Shown here piece after piece: positions 24,643 through 36,700 of a DNA stretch of 64,000 nucleotides. A model generated the notes under the pieces. That model saw nothing but the letters and a program-made list of their open reading frames with translations. It had not been told where the DNA came from and did not search any database. The first letter of the stretch is position 1; every line of letters begins with the position of its first letter. This DNA comes from Mesostigma viride (Eukaryota; Streptophyta; Mesostigmatophyceae; Mesostigmatales; Mesostigmataceae). The position numbers and the translations under genes are program-made. The stretch covers positions 42,954-106,953 of the forward strand of contig RPFO01001880.1 in assembly GCA_009746045.1 (NCBI GenBank), read 5' to 3'.

Positions 24643-24902
24643 ATTAATTAATTAATTAAACTCGTGCTCCCGTTGGGGAGTCACGGAGCACCGAAGTGCT
24701 TTTAATCCCTGTGTGTGCACTACAGGAGAAAGGGCAGAGACCCCCAGTCTCCTTCATGCCAAAGGCATGCCACAGCTGCAATCGGGCGCGGCTAGCTAAA
24801 AGGACAGGCTAACGATCCGGCAAACTGTGGGTGCAATAAGACCCATGTGAGCATATCATAGCAAGGAGCGTGGGCAGGTAATCTGAACATAGCCAGGGCG
24901 TA
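24643..24902 (-). mobile_element. SINE-like retroposon, 260 bp, with 14-bp TSD
   Basis: GCATGGCAGTCCAA is present at 24629-24642 and 24903-24916, and the LINE sequence is continuous when the insert is removed. The insert, read on the - strand, ends ACTCCCCAACGGGAGCACG then an (AATTAATT) tail. This tail design (stem plus short A/T repeat) resembles that of the LINE. No coding sequence. A similar end (GTGCTCCGTGACTCCCC) occurs at about 23120. Confidence 0.85.
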
Positions 24903-24968
24903 GCATGGCAGTCCAAAGAAGGAAGAGGGAGTGGATGGGGTGTTCAAACTGAGCTGGGACCACATGCA

Positions 24969-25170
24969 GTTAGGTTAATATTGTGCGGAAACCTTTTGCC
25001 ACTGGGCTTCTAAGGCTCCGCACAATATTACCAGCGATAACCACTCGCTGGTACACTCAAGTTCATTTCGGAATGAACTTGAGTGTACCAGCGAGTGGTT
25101 ATCGCTGGTAATATTGTGCGAAGCCTTAGAAGCCGAGTGGCAAAAGGTTTCCGCACAATATTAACCTAAC
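24969..25170. repeat. 202-bp fold-back element, near-perfect palindrome
   Basis: From GTTAGGTTAATATTGTGCGG (24969) to its reverse complement ending at 25170, the two ~99-bp arms pair almost completely, with at least two mismatches, around a TCGG centre (25068-25071). A single arm recurs at 27201-27303. Typical of fold-back MITEs. Confidence 0.95.
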
Positions 25171-25289
25171 TAAAACCTAGCCTCTTGGGGCGAGGACGAA
25201 TCACTAGGCTCGGAACACCCGTAGATATGATGAATATGATCGAGTATGAGCGCTCGTGTGCGCAAATATCGATATGAATATGAGCGCTC

Positions 25290-26963
25290 ATGTGCGCAAA
25301 TATGATGAATATGAGCCGGGAATTGGACGGCGCCCTTGCTCGCCTGCGGTACGATGCGGCGGTCGGTGCCGACCACCTTTCTGCTGAGTTGCTGAAGACC
25401 CCTGATCTGGCGGTTAGGGATCTTCTGCTGGCGTTCTGCAACCGTGTCCTGCTCTCTGACGAGCCTCCGCCTGCTGAGTGGCAGACGGCCATCCGCGTCA
25501 TGCTGTACAAGAAGGGCTCTGCTGCTGACCCCGGTAACTACCGGGGTGTCTGCCTCCAGAGCGCCGCGCTGAAGGTCTTCATGCGCATGATGCTGCACAG
25601 GCTCCGCGCCGCGCTGGACCCACACCTGGGTGAGTCTCAGATGGGTTTCCGTCGTGGTCGTAACACTGTCATGGCTGTGTTTGTCGCGCGCCGGTTGATG
25701 GAGGAGGTGCGTCGACTTCCCCCTGACAGTTTGCCGCTGGTCTTCATTTTTGTTGACTATATCAAGGCTTTTGACACGGTTCTCTGGGAGGCTCTTTGGG
25801 CCATCCTAGCTCTGGATCGGGTACCACCTGCGTTTATTGCTGCCATTCGCCGTCTGTATGAGGGTTCACAGGCAGTAGTGCGGACTGCGGAGGGCACCAC
25901 TCCACCATTCCCCCTTCACCACGGGGTGTGGCAAGGTTGTGTCCTGTCCCCATACCTGTTCATTATTGTCGTGGATCACGTCATGCGCCGGGCACGTGCG
26001 CGCTTTACTGCTCTTAAGGGGTTCGAGCCAGGCTTGGACATCCTTAACGTGAAAGAGCACGGCGGGGTTAGACCTGGTTACCGCCTTGCCGACCTGATTT
26101 ATGCGGATGATACCACCCTCATCGAGAGCCCCGAGCACATTCAGACCTGGCTGGACTGCCTGGGCCTGGAGGCGCGGGCGGTGGGGCTGGAGATTAGTGT
26201 CAAAACTGAGGCGATGGTGATAGGAGCATCCAGTAAACCACCGCTGCCGCGCCTGCTCGACGGGACGGAGGTCCCGTTCCGCGACCGCTTCAAGCTGTTG
26301 GGGAGCTGGCTTCCTGACACCGCCGACGATGTGGACACCCGCATCGGCCTTGCCTGGGCCAAGCTCCGTTCGCTCACACCCTACTGGCGCTCGAAGGGCC
26401 TTAACGGGCACCGCAAGCGCATGCTCTTCAAGGTCCTCGTCCTCACGGTGCTCACGTATGGCGCCGAGGCGTGGACCCTCCCACCCAAACTGGCAGCTCG
26501 GCTCGACGGCACAGTTTACAGGATGCTCCGGCAGGTCCTTAATGTAGGTTTTTCCGAGCGTCCGTCATCAGAGTCTTTGTATCATGGCATGCCTCGTGTT
26601 TCGGACGAGATTAGGCAGCGTAGGATAGCATTTGTAGGACACCTTGCACGCACCAGCCAGGTCGACACCACCCTCGGTCTGGCCGGCCCCCAGCGGCTTG
26701 GACAGCCAGGGCGGCACATTCTGACCTGGCCTGGCCCCAAGGACATTCCCAAACGGGTAGGGAAACCTGTCACGAACTACGTTCAGATGTTGCTGGACGA
26801 CCTAGTGGTCCCAGCCCAGTTTGAGCACCGCATCCACTCTCTCTCCCGTCTTTGGACTGCCATGCAGGACAAGACGCGGTGGAAGAAGATTGTCAAGGCG
26901 CACACGCCCGACCCTGTGGGCAAGCCACCTCCCCCCAAGCGGAGGAGGCGTTTTGATGAGTAG
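25290..26963 (+). CDS. LINE reverse transcriptase, 5'-truncated, open frame
   Basis: Non-LTR reverse transcriptase, which would copy element RNA at a nicked target. The 557-codon frame starts with about ten residues read from flanking DNA (MCANMMNMS), then enters the RT: ELDGALARLRYDAAVGADHL (start of fingers), IRVMLYKKGSAADPGNYRGV, motif A FVDYIKAFDTV, motif B GVWQGCVLSPYLF, motif C YADD, motif D GLEISVKTEAM and motif E KLLGSW. A long C-terminal part follows with RRIAFVGHLAR and ends in a basic KRRRRFDE. The endonuclease and any ORF1 expected upstream are absent, so it cannot be autonomous. Any start codon used here would come from the host flank. Confidence 0.85.
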   Translation: MCANMMNMSRELDGALARLRYDAAVGADHLSAELLKTPDLAVRDLLLAFCNRVLLSDEPPPAEWQTAIRVMLYKKGSAADPGNYRGVCLQSAALKVFMRMMLHRLRAALDPHLGESQMGFRRGRNTVMAVFVARRLMEEVRRLPPDSLPLVFIFVDYIKAFDTVLWEALWAILALDRVPPAFIAAIRRLYEGSQAVVRTAEGTTPPFPLHHGVWQGCVLSPYLFIIVVDHVMRRARARFTALKGFEPGLDILNVKEHGGVRPGYRLADLIYADDTTLIESPEHIQTWLDCLGLEARAVGLEISVKTEAMVIGASSKPPLPRLLDGTEVPFRDRFKLLGSWLPDTADDVDTRIGLAWAKLRSLTPYWRSKGLNGHRKRMLFKVLVLTVLTYGAEAWTLPPKLAARLDGTVYRMLRQVLNVGFSERPSSESLYHGMPRVSDEIRQRRIAFVGHLARTSQVDTTLGLAGPQRLGQPGRHILTWPGPKDIPKRVGKPVTNYVQMLLDDLVVPAQFEHRIHSLSRLWTAMQDKTRWKKIVKAHTPDPVGKPPPPKRRRRFDE

Positions 26964-27104
26964 TGCAGTTAGGATTTTCTAGATAGAGTTAGGATAGTTC
27001 GATCACGCGGCTTCCTCCACCCCATCCATCATGAAATATGTGCTACATGACCTCCCCACGGAGGCATGTTATAATTTAATTTAATTTAATTTAATTTAAT
27101 TTTA
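25320..27104 (+). mobile_element. LINE insertion with 9-bp TSD, reverse transcriptase open
   Basis: ATGAGCCGG is present at 25311-25319 and 27105-27113. The 1785-bp insert is 5'-truncated at the start of the RT domain and ends in a (TTTAA)n tail. It is the best-preserved copy in the window. Confidence 0.92.
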
Positions 27105-27200
27105 ATGAGCCGGGTGCCAAATCGGGACGAATTATTCCCCAAATAATCCGCTTCCGAGTGGATTCGAACCTGCGCCCCGCAAGGGTCAAGGTCTTACTGT

Positions 27201-27303
27201 AGTTAGGTTAATATTGTGCGGAAACCTTTTGCCACTCGGCTTCTAAGGTTCCGCACAATATTACCACTGAGCGATAACCACTCGCTGGTCCACTCAAGTT
27301 CAT
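27201..27303. repeat. Single arm of the fold-back element
   Basis: AGTTAGGTTAATATTGTGCG ... CACTCAAGTTCAT repeats one arm of the 24969-25170 palindrome, with a 4-base insertion (CTGA). It ends exactly where the older LINE resumes. Confidence 0.85.
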
Positions 27304-27895
27304 GCCGGCCAGCAACATCTGGGTGTAGTTCATCGCAGGTTTACCTAGCTTCCTGGGAATATGTCCTTGGGGCCAGGCCATGCAGGTCAAGATGTGCCGC
27401 CCTGGTTCATGGCCAAGCCGCTGGGGGCCGGCCAGACCAAGGGCTGTGTCAACCTGGCTGGTGCGAGCAAGATGTCCTACAAATGAGCACTAGCCTACGC
27501 TGCCTATATATAATCTTGTCCGAAATACGAGGCATACCCTGATACAAAGATTCTAATGACCTATGCTTGAAAACCCTACATTTAGGACCTGTCGGAGCAT
27601 CCTGTAAACCATGCCGTCTAGCTTAGCCGCCAGTGTGTCCGTGAGTGTCCACGCCTCGCGGCGCCATGCATACGTAAGCACCGTGAGGACGAGGACCTTG
27701 ACCAGTTCAACACGTATAAACTAACGTCTAGTCGATCACTATAGACGTCACGTATAGTTTAGTTTCATGCGCTTGCGGTGCTCGCCCAGGCCCTTCGAGC
27801 GCCAGTAGGTCATGTAGAGCGAACGGAGCCTGGCCCAGGCCAGGCCGATACGGATGTCCTCATCGTCGGCGGTGTCAGGGAGCATGCTCCCCAAC

Positions 27896-30780
27896 ATAAG
27901 GGTAAACATACTGTCTGTCTAGCTAGTGCTCAAGCAATCCATTACCGTTTGCAATGTGCTCTCAAGCATCATGTCGTGCATTCCTTTCCATAACATAACT
28001 TGAATTTTACAATTGCTCTTCAACAACAACAAACTCAACAATGGTAAAAAACGGCAATGGACAAAAACCAAACAAGAATTTATATCTTGGGGACGAAGAT
28101 GCATCATCAGTACTGATATGATGATCATCGTCGTGGCCGCCAGACAACAACAAGGCCGCACCGGCTGATGTCGGTGCGCCTGCATGCATTAATAACAAAA
28201 AAAGAAAAAAAAGAAAAAGAAAAGGAAAAAGAAAACAAAATGCTGGCAGCAGCTGGTGGAGGAAATGAACCCAGCACTCGACGAGGGGCCGGTGTCAAAA
28301 CCGACGTCCCTAGTCCTCCCTAGACTCGATGCCGGGCTTCCGGCAACCCTCGCCCTCCAGTTCGGAGTCTCATGGCTCCGGCTGAGGAAGTGACACTGCA
28401 ACAACCACGAGGACCGGACGAGGTGGCTAAAACCCCGGCTGAGCGGGCCAACCCTGTGCCTTCCCCCATGCCATCGACGACCCGGCCGCCTGCTGCGCAG
28501 ACTTTGCACCCAGCGTCGGCAAGTCTGTTGCCATGTACATGTTCTTTCCTCATGCATGCTCTGATATAATGCTAAACAACGGTCAGTGGCTACCTTTTCA
28601 AAATATCATAACCAAACAAAAAGCTATCATCGCTGCCGTGTAGCGAGCTAGTGCCGGCATGAGGAGCCTAGCATCGCTCCAGCTGTTATGTGATGATAAA
28701 AGCAATCGAGCCTCACCCCAACGCCGGCGATGGGCGGCAATCGACTAGTGTCACCGTCCACCCCAACGTGAGCACTAGTGAGTATGGATGGATGGATCGG
28801 GATGGGTGGCCATGGGTGGATGGGCCGGTGGCCCCGTGGATCATGGGTTTGACGTGCCGGCGCTTTAGTCCCCAAAATGATCCTTCTATGGTATCCTTTT
28901 TTCTTCGTACCATCTTGGCCGCAGACTCAGGAATTTCTTGGCGCAGAGTCAGGAGTTTTGCGCCAAGATCCATCGTCTATAAGGATGGAAGCCAATGGAA
29001 ATGGTCGAATCGCGTCCCCTCTTCACACGCTGACCAAGTCGGGGTAAAATTGGCTCCAGAGTTCTCAATTCTCACATTCTCAGAGGGCGGGGGCCGAGAT
29101 TAATTAAGAGGTACCTTGAAATTAAATAAGAGGCATGACTCTATCGAGATATATGTTCGGACGTGAATTTCTATTGGCGTGAATTTGTAGTATTGTACGA
29201 AAACATATCGAGGGTGACGGAAAGAAGGATTTATGTTCCAATTCAATTCAATGCACTACGGTATTGGACGGAGTTCCCGGTCTGGCAAGCGGATTTTGGA
29301 TCTGACGTTCAGGGCGGGGGCTCCAGAGTTCTCAATTCTCAAATTCTCAGAGGGCGGGGGCTGAGGTACCTTCAAATGAAATAAGAGGCATGACTCTATT
29401 AGGGGGGGGGGGGGGACGGGGTTACAACGGGGGGGTACGTACCAATTAGAGGCATGCTTTAGTTACGGCTACTCGGAATCAATTCTCAAATTCTCAGAGG
29501 GCGGGGGCTGAGGTTGACTGGTAGTACTGTACGATGGTGTTGGACGGAATTTCGGTCAGCGTTGCGGACTTTGCATCTCACGTTGTACATGGAAAAGAGC
29601 CATTGCGTCGCGCTGTGCTGTGGCGAACTTATTCTCCGCCGTCGGATGGCACCGTCGATGCTCGTCGATGAACCCAACGCAAGCCATGTACCGAAATAAG
29701 TACAAAAAAGCGCGGCGGCATCTTGCGGCGAGTTTGGTAAGTTACAGAACTTGAAGCCCGGCGACTCCGCGTCAAGCAGTCCGCAGGTAGTCCGCCGGCG
29801 TGAATGAAGTGAGATTTTTGAGAATTTGAGAGTTTGAGAGTTCGGCACATCCTAGTCGGGGTAAAATTGGCTTCGCCCCTTCTTCGAACTTCGAACCTGT
29901 GGTTCTTCCGAAAATGGGCTCCGCCGGCAAGTGACAACCAGCGCCGCGCCGTCCCTCTGGCGGGAGCTGACACATAGTACTCTAGATACGGGCGCCCGCC
30001 ACTGAAACCGCCACGCGTGGCCGTGGCGAAACCAATCTTACTGGTCAAAACGCCACACAAGTGGCGACACAGACTTCAGAACGCCACACTTGGCGACCAC
30101 ACTTCAGACACTTGGCGACCCATGATCTCTGCTGCAACACCCCAACAACAACAACAACAACACTTGGCGCGCTGGCGACCAACAAAATATTCTCTGCTGC
30201 CCATGTGGGCAACAACAACACGTCTTGGCGACCTGCAAAAACCTCCCCCCCAAATCATCCTGCCCCCAAATCTGAGTTAGATCCGATTCTATGAGTGGCG
30301 ACTGATTTTTTTTTGCTATGCTTTATCGAAACGGTACAATCTGTGCATTGTCTAAATATAGAGGTAGGATAAGTACAGTAAAAGTCACAATGTGAAAACA
30401 TTTTTCCCAATTAACCTGGCCGGCGGCCATCAATCGAATATCGTACTTCGCTCCGCTGATAATTGCAACCATGACGAGCGTGCGCGTGCCCTCATGCGGC
30501 GCGAGGCCATCTCTTCGACTCACTTACGTCTGCCTGATGAGTTTGGCAATGCTCGCTGGGATAGCACGCGCAGCGAGGACGTACCCAGCCTTGTTTGTTT
30601 ACGGAGACTCCTTGGTGAGCTCATGATATCGAAGAGCGCACGCGCGCGGCATTGCATTTGACTCGTTTTTCCTCAACTGTCCATGCACGTCCTCCCGCGT
30701 CACCTGGCGTCAGCTGCAGCCTTATGTTCGTTCAGCTGTATGCTTACTAGCAATGCGACACCTTGTGATTGCCCGTGCAG
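27896..30780. other. No gene recognised; several small repeats
   Basis: Contains an A-rich purine tract (28192-28240), three copies of a 30-40-bp motif (AATTCTCAAATTCTCAGAGG then GCGGGGGC) at about 29059-29100, 29322-29370 and 29479-29512, a G run near 29400, and a cluster of ACTTGGCGACC-type short repeats at about 30055-30240. The missing first exon(s) of the GDSL gene may lie here, but none was identified. Confidence 0.55.
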
Positions 30781-33700
30781 TCCGACTCCAACGGCGTTCT
30801 CGGAACATGGAAAGCTTACCGCGGTCCCCCATCCCCTCCGAATGCCCGGGTTTGGTCGAACGGGCCTACATGGCCTTACTATTTGGCGCAAAGCATGGGG
30901 CTGAGCTGTCCCTATGCTGACTTCAACACGGACGCGGGCATCGAATGCCCCGTATTTCGCAATTACGCGTAAGTTGCCTCCTGCATGACCATCTGCGTGA
31001 TCAGCCAATGTGCGGTCTTCTTCTAGAATTGTCATCCATCTGTGCGCAGGTGCATGGCGCAGCGAGGGAAGCCTAGGCCTAGCTAGGCTACCATCGCTGC
31101 ACCTGATACATGAACTATAATGAGTGTGTGGACGTTCTTTGCTTTCTGCGTTGCTTGTGGTCTGGAATCTATAGCAGCCCGAATATATTCGATATATTCA
31201 ATGCAATCTATTCATCCCGCTCGTGTCTCTTGCAAGTGTGATTATCCTATATAGCTCTATGCCAGCTGCTCAGTTTTCCGACGCCACGCGCTAGCAAGTG
31301 GCCATGCACCTCACCAAAGCCCCATGTTCATTGCTGCGTGGTAACTCCGTGATCTCCATGCTGTCCCAACGGAGCCGAATGTCGAACAACATTAATTGAT
31401 TTATTTGATTAATTGCTGCCGGGCACTGGGTTCCGCATCTCATTTTCGTTCAGGACGGGCGGAGCATGCTCCAAGAACTGGGGGCTCTCGCCGGACGAAG
31501 CTCCCGTCTGCACAGATGTAAGTAAGCATTATGCCCCTCCCCCCCACACAGCACACCAAAGGTTCTCCTTATGCCCCCCCCCCACCACCACAGGTTTTCC
31601 TTTAGCCCGGCCGCCCACCCCACCCCATACACCAAATGATTTCTTTATGCCACCCCACACACACACACCAAAAGTTTTCCTTATTGCTCCCGGCACACAC
31701 ACCAAAACTTTTCTCCACCTTCTCCGATGTGCAACTTAGCTGTGCAATGTCGCTTCTGCCATTTTTCGCATTGCCATCATTAGTTGCCCGCGTGCACCCG
31801 AATCAGGGTTGGGTGCTTAACCAACCCTTAGATTGCTTAATGCCCGACCCTAGACTTTACTTCTATTCATTCGTTCGTTCAAATTCCACGTAGTGACGTG
31901 CCTGTGTTGGGAGAGCCACGAGGCCCAGTTACTGTTGAACTAGGTCCAATTAACTTCAATGCCCCAGTTATGTCGAAAGTCCAACCTGCATCGTGGACTC
32001 TGCAGCATTGGCTGTCACAGGGACGAAAGTAGTAAGTCCATCACCCTGAGCAATCGCCTTCAATTTGCGAAGAATAAAAAAATTATAGTCTTACTCGTCA
32101 AGTTCATTTCAAGGGCACAGCAGCAGTCGACCCCCTTGCTTGAAGCTGCCACAACCCAAGTAAGTTGCGATTCTGGATGCTGCTCTGGAGACATCTCTGC
32201 TTGATTTAAGCAGATAACGGGCTGACATACATCTCAGGTTGCCTAGTTTATCAGTGTCAAATAGGGTCCGGCAAGGCCACAAATTACAGGTAGTTGCCCA
32301 GTTGCACGCCCCTTGCCCCCTCTTTCAGCGCCCTCGTCCGAACCCCCTTCTAACGGGACGAATTCATTCTTTCTAAACCTAGGCACAGCACGTGTTGAGC
32401 GTGGCAATGATGCCAAATCCGTTCTGCACACCGCCATGGGGCGCAGCCCTGCCCGGCATTAGTGCTTAATCAGTGGCACTTGCTGACCACAATGGGGCTC
32501 TCAATACGCCACACATCGGCGTTCAGCTGTGATACTCGGCCCCCGAAATTCTTTCGCCGCAGAATGGCCATGCTTGAACTGGACCCTAGCACTTTTAGTC
32601 ACGCTACAATTGGCAATGTTGGACGAACGTTTCTTGAGCCAGCTCTCTGCCACGTATTAATGAGGACACGTGCTTGGGTTGGGCTGTGCCATTGAGCGCC
32701 GCACTGTGCCGCGGCGGCTTGGTTTGCTGCACCCATGGCCAGCCACATTTGGCTGAGCCTAACCTACTCTTATCAATGGCTGTATGGCTTATTGGCTGAA
32801 AGCCACGAGATGCCCGAGAAGATTCGAATTCCCAAATATCAACACGCCACGTGTGGCTTAGTGCAGAGACCTTGATTGCCCGGCATAGCGATCTTCGCGC
32901 AAGGGTGTGGTGAAGCGGATCATGAGGGTGCCCTAAACCCAAACAAGAGGGGCGGTGAGAAGCTTCAGTGCAGCTGTTGTCAATGTCCCCGGATAGCCTG
33001 CCATGACGAATTGAAAATGTTTTAACTATAACTTATATCAACGGTTACTTGTATTTTCTCGCGGTTACACTTACCTGCAATACTTATCATTATCAGAGCG
33101 GTGCGTTCGGAGCTTTGCAAGAATTATTTTCACACAAGCGCTGTGTAGGGAAACGGATATCACAAGCTGGACTTTGGGAACTGGCTGCCGCGATGCAGCG
33201 ATTTCGTATAGCGGTAGTTAAGTACATGTGCTTGGGGTTGGGTGGTAAGAAAGTTACATTGGGTGCGAGGCACACAGCCATTTCCTTCAGCCCTATCCCA
33301 GTATTTGCCCTGCTTGAGTACACGGCTCTCTTGTATGCCTTTGGAGCCGCTGCAATTAGACACTAATTGATACCCATCATCCCACGGCGCAAGTCTTGCA
33401 GGCAACAAAGAGAAAATCCCAACTTACCCTTTCAAATAGGATCAAACGTTCAGCCACGTGTATTATGCAGGAATTGCCATGGATCCTGTATCTTACCTAA
33501 TGGGATCAAAATTTCAAGTACTGTTGCTTTCACTGCCTTGCGCGGCGCACCCCTTCCCATGCCCCCGTTCCCGCGACAGGAAGGGGTCCCCTCGACCTAC
33601 TTCTACCCATACCAGGTGCAGACGCACAACAACGCCACCATTAACGCTACCCTCAACCGCGAAGGCCTGCACATTATCGACATCGGCATTAACGACATTT

Positions 33701-36700
33701 CGATGTATTTTGCCACTGGGATCGCCAGCGCTCCGAGCAAGGCGTTGGAGACCGCGGAAGCCATCAAGCTCGGTAAGCAAAGCATGCACCGGAACACGAG
33801 GGCCAGCAAGTTTGGTATGACAAATTGGTTCGTCATGAATTGTAGGCTTCGGAGACATGGAAAAAAAGGACTGTTTGTAGAGAAATCCCTTTTTTTGGTA
33901 AATGGTAAGTTAACCCTTAACGTTCCGGACTCGTTCCTGACTCGTGCCGAAAGCCACCCATGAGTTGCACCGTACCCCACAAGAGCCCCCATCCAGCCTA
34001 ATAATTATTTATAGCCCATACTAGGAACCAAGCATGATTGTAGGTAGGGCTACTTGGGGGTATAGTGGGTGGTCCCGCTTACAAGGTCCCTCTGCTCTAT
34101 CAATAGCAACCCCCTCAGGGGGGTTGGCGAGTGTGTGATGGGACACCCTTGTCATGCCTGATGGACCCCTTTCTCAAAGAGCTTACCCTGGGACTGGTTG
34201 TGTAGGCACATATTCTACCTAGGATGGCATCCCAGCTCTAATACTTGTAATTGCTGCGGGGACCTATCAGCTGGTGCTAATTATAACTGTTTCCCCCCCC
34301 TTCTGACAGCTGTGCACCAGGGTACCCAACGGTACCCCCTTGACTTTGACCAGGGTGTTCACCCTGGTCAGGTGGTCAGATATGGTCTAACAAGGGTCCT
34401 ACGTGCAGTACAGATGTAGATCTCGACGCTGACCTAAACAGTTCCGGTGAAAACCCTCCCGCGCAATCTGCACAGCTGCCACAAACTCATGCCGATTTTC
34501 GCCTATGAGTTGCAGTTGTGGTCGAAAATCGGCATGAGGACGGTGTAAGGGTTAAGAAGTTCGATGGTATCTGGTGTTTGGGTTTTCTGAAGAATGGCTT
34601 GTAATCGGTGCAGCACGGCGATGTTACGACAGCGTGTTCCAGTTCCTGTCTTCTTGAATAATATCATTACGCCACAAGTTTATCAGATTCTTGCAGTGCA
34701 GTAGTAGACACCTTGCTAGTTGATTTGCTTCTTTTTTGGCTGCTCAGCTTTATGTTGCACTGGTAGGAATTCTGGCGGCTATATACAGCAGGCCTCAGCA
34801 ATTGGTCACCAACCAGCAAGGACCCAGCATTCTAAAATATGTTGGTCATTGATGCAAAGTGTGCACATGCCAAGTAGTTAAATATGATGATGCAGGCGAG
34901 GCAGAGCAAATGTGCCCGGCCACAAGCAAGATACCCGGCCGCTAGTGCACAAAAAGAGCGTGCCCCTCCGCTTCTGGGCCCATTGGCCACTTTTGTAGCA
35001 ATTCATTATTGATAGCGATGGCCACCAACATCTCACATTCATCATACTCGTCCACCCGTAGTGTCAGGTACACACCGCTGCCCTTATTCCCCAACACATT
35101 AGGTGAAATAGTTGGGACCGGTATGTTTAGTCTGAGCATATGTAACGCCACGCTATGCTGAGTTTTCGTGTTTTTCCGCGTAACCATCAGCAGCATGAAT
35201 AGTTTCCTATTCGCCGCCCGATCACAACAGGATATGCAACAGTATGGACTACTTCATTTCTACTATTCCTTTGGTGTTTCTAGGCAGCTAATTGTAATAA
35301 GCCTGCATCCCTTGTGCGCAGGATAACAGGACCACGAAAGCAACTTCTGAAGTTGTGGAGGACCCACGAAAGCAACGACTGAAGTAGTGGAGGACCCACG
35401 AAAGCAACGACAGAAGTTTTACATCAACTTTTGCCTGCTTCTATCTGTTGTGATGTACGTACCCTATCTATATCTTCCCTTGCAAGCGTGGAACTCTCCT
35501 GTTAACTCACTTAACTGTCATTACTGCTGCTATCTGCGGGGACGTGCCCTTATTGTCTGTTCTGGCAGGCGTGGAGATGCTCTACAACGGGGGCGCCCGC
35601 CACTTCTTCCTGGTCAACACCCACTCCCTCTCGACCCCGTCGGTGGTTAGCTCCGACCGCGCCACGCGAGAGCTGGTGGACGAGTTTAGCCAGCAGTACG
35701 CGGAGGGCTACCACAGCAACGTGGTCGTGCCGCTGCGCTCGCAGCTCACCAACGCGACCATCACGGAGATCAACATGCTGGGATGCTTCAACCAGATGGG
35801 CGCCAACTGCACGTTCCGAGGTGCGGACAAGTGCATTACTTGGTTTGGATTATGGGGACACTTGTTTTCCCTTTGTGGGTCAGTGTAAGGAGAGACCGCT
35901 AAAAGCTATAAAGAGCCCCAGATTTCTGGACTGGGCTGGTTGTCTCATTAAGATATGATACCAGTCTTATACTTGGAGGGGAGGGGAGGGGAGGGAGGAG
36001 GGGAGGGAGGGAGGGGAGGGAGGGAGGGGAGGGGAGGGAGGGAGGGGAGGGGAGGGGAGGGAGGGAGGGGAGGGGAGGGGAGGGGAGGGGAGGGGAGGGG
36101 AGGGAGGGGAGGGGAGGGAGGGGAGGGGAGGGGAGGGGAGGGGAGGGGAGGGAGGGAGGGGAGGGAGGGGAGGGGAGGGGAGGGGAGGGGAGGGGAGGGG
36201 AGGGAGGGGAGGGGAGGGAGGGGAGGGAGGGAGGGGAGGGGAGGGGAGGGGAGGGAGGGAGGGGAGGGGAGGAGGGGAGGGAGGGGAGGGGAGGGGAGGG
36301 AGGGGAGGGAGGGGAGGGGAGGGGAGGGAGGGAGGGGAAGGGAAGGGAGGGGAGGGGGGGGAGGGAGGGAGGAGGGGAGGGGAGGGGAGGGAGGGGAGGG
36401 GAGGGAGGGGAGGGGGGGGGGGGAGGGGAGGGAGGGGAGGGGAGGGAGGGAGGGGGGGGGGGGGAGGGGAGGGGAGGGGAGGGGAGGGGAGGGGAGGCGA
36501 GGCGAGGGGAGGGGAGGCGAGGGAAGGCGAGGGGAGGCGAGGGGAGGCGAGGGGAGGCGAGGGGAGGCGACAGGACGGGACGGGACGGGACGGAAGTCGG
36601 CCAGTCTTTTCTTTTTTAGTGAGGCGGTGACAGCACATCAAGGGATACTTACCGGGGACTTGACAGAAGCAGCCAGAACATACAGGCAAGAGATCTCAAG

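Larger units (their letters stand above)
24340..27895 (-). mobile_element. Old LINE copy, split by later insertions
   Basis: LINE 3' tail and UTR (from 24340) and C-terminal coding sequence (to 24962) continue at 27304 (CCAGCAACATCTGGGTGTAG ...) and run to about 27895 as a much-mutated - strand copy. The gap (about 24968-27300) holds a fold-back element, a second LINE on the + strand and a half fold-back arm. CATGC on both sides may be the target duplication. A SINE-like insert interrupts it at 24643-24902. Confidence 0.75.

Noticed and set aside
27150..27200. tRNA on the - strand (GGTTCGAATCC)
   Set aside because: T-stem mismatched and no cloverleaf can be built; the sequence belongs to the insert flanking the fold-back arm.
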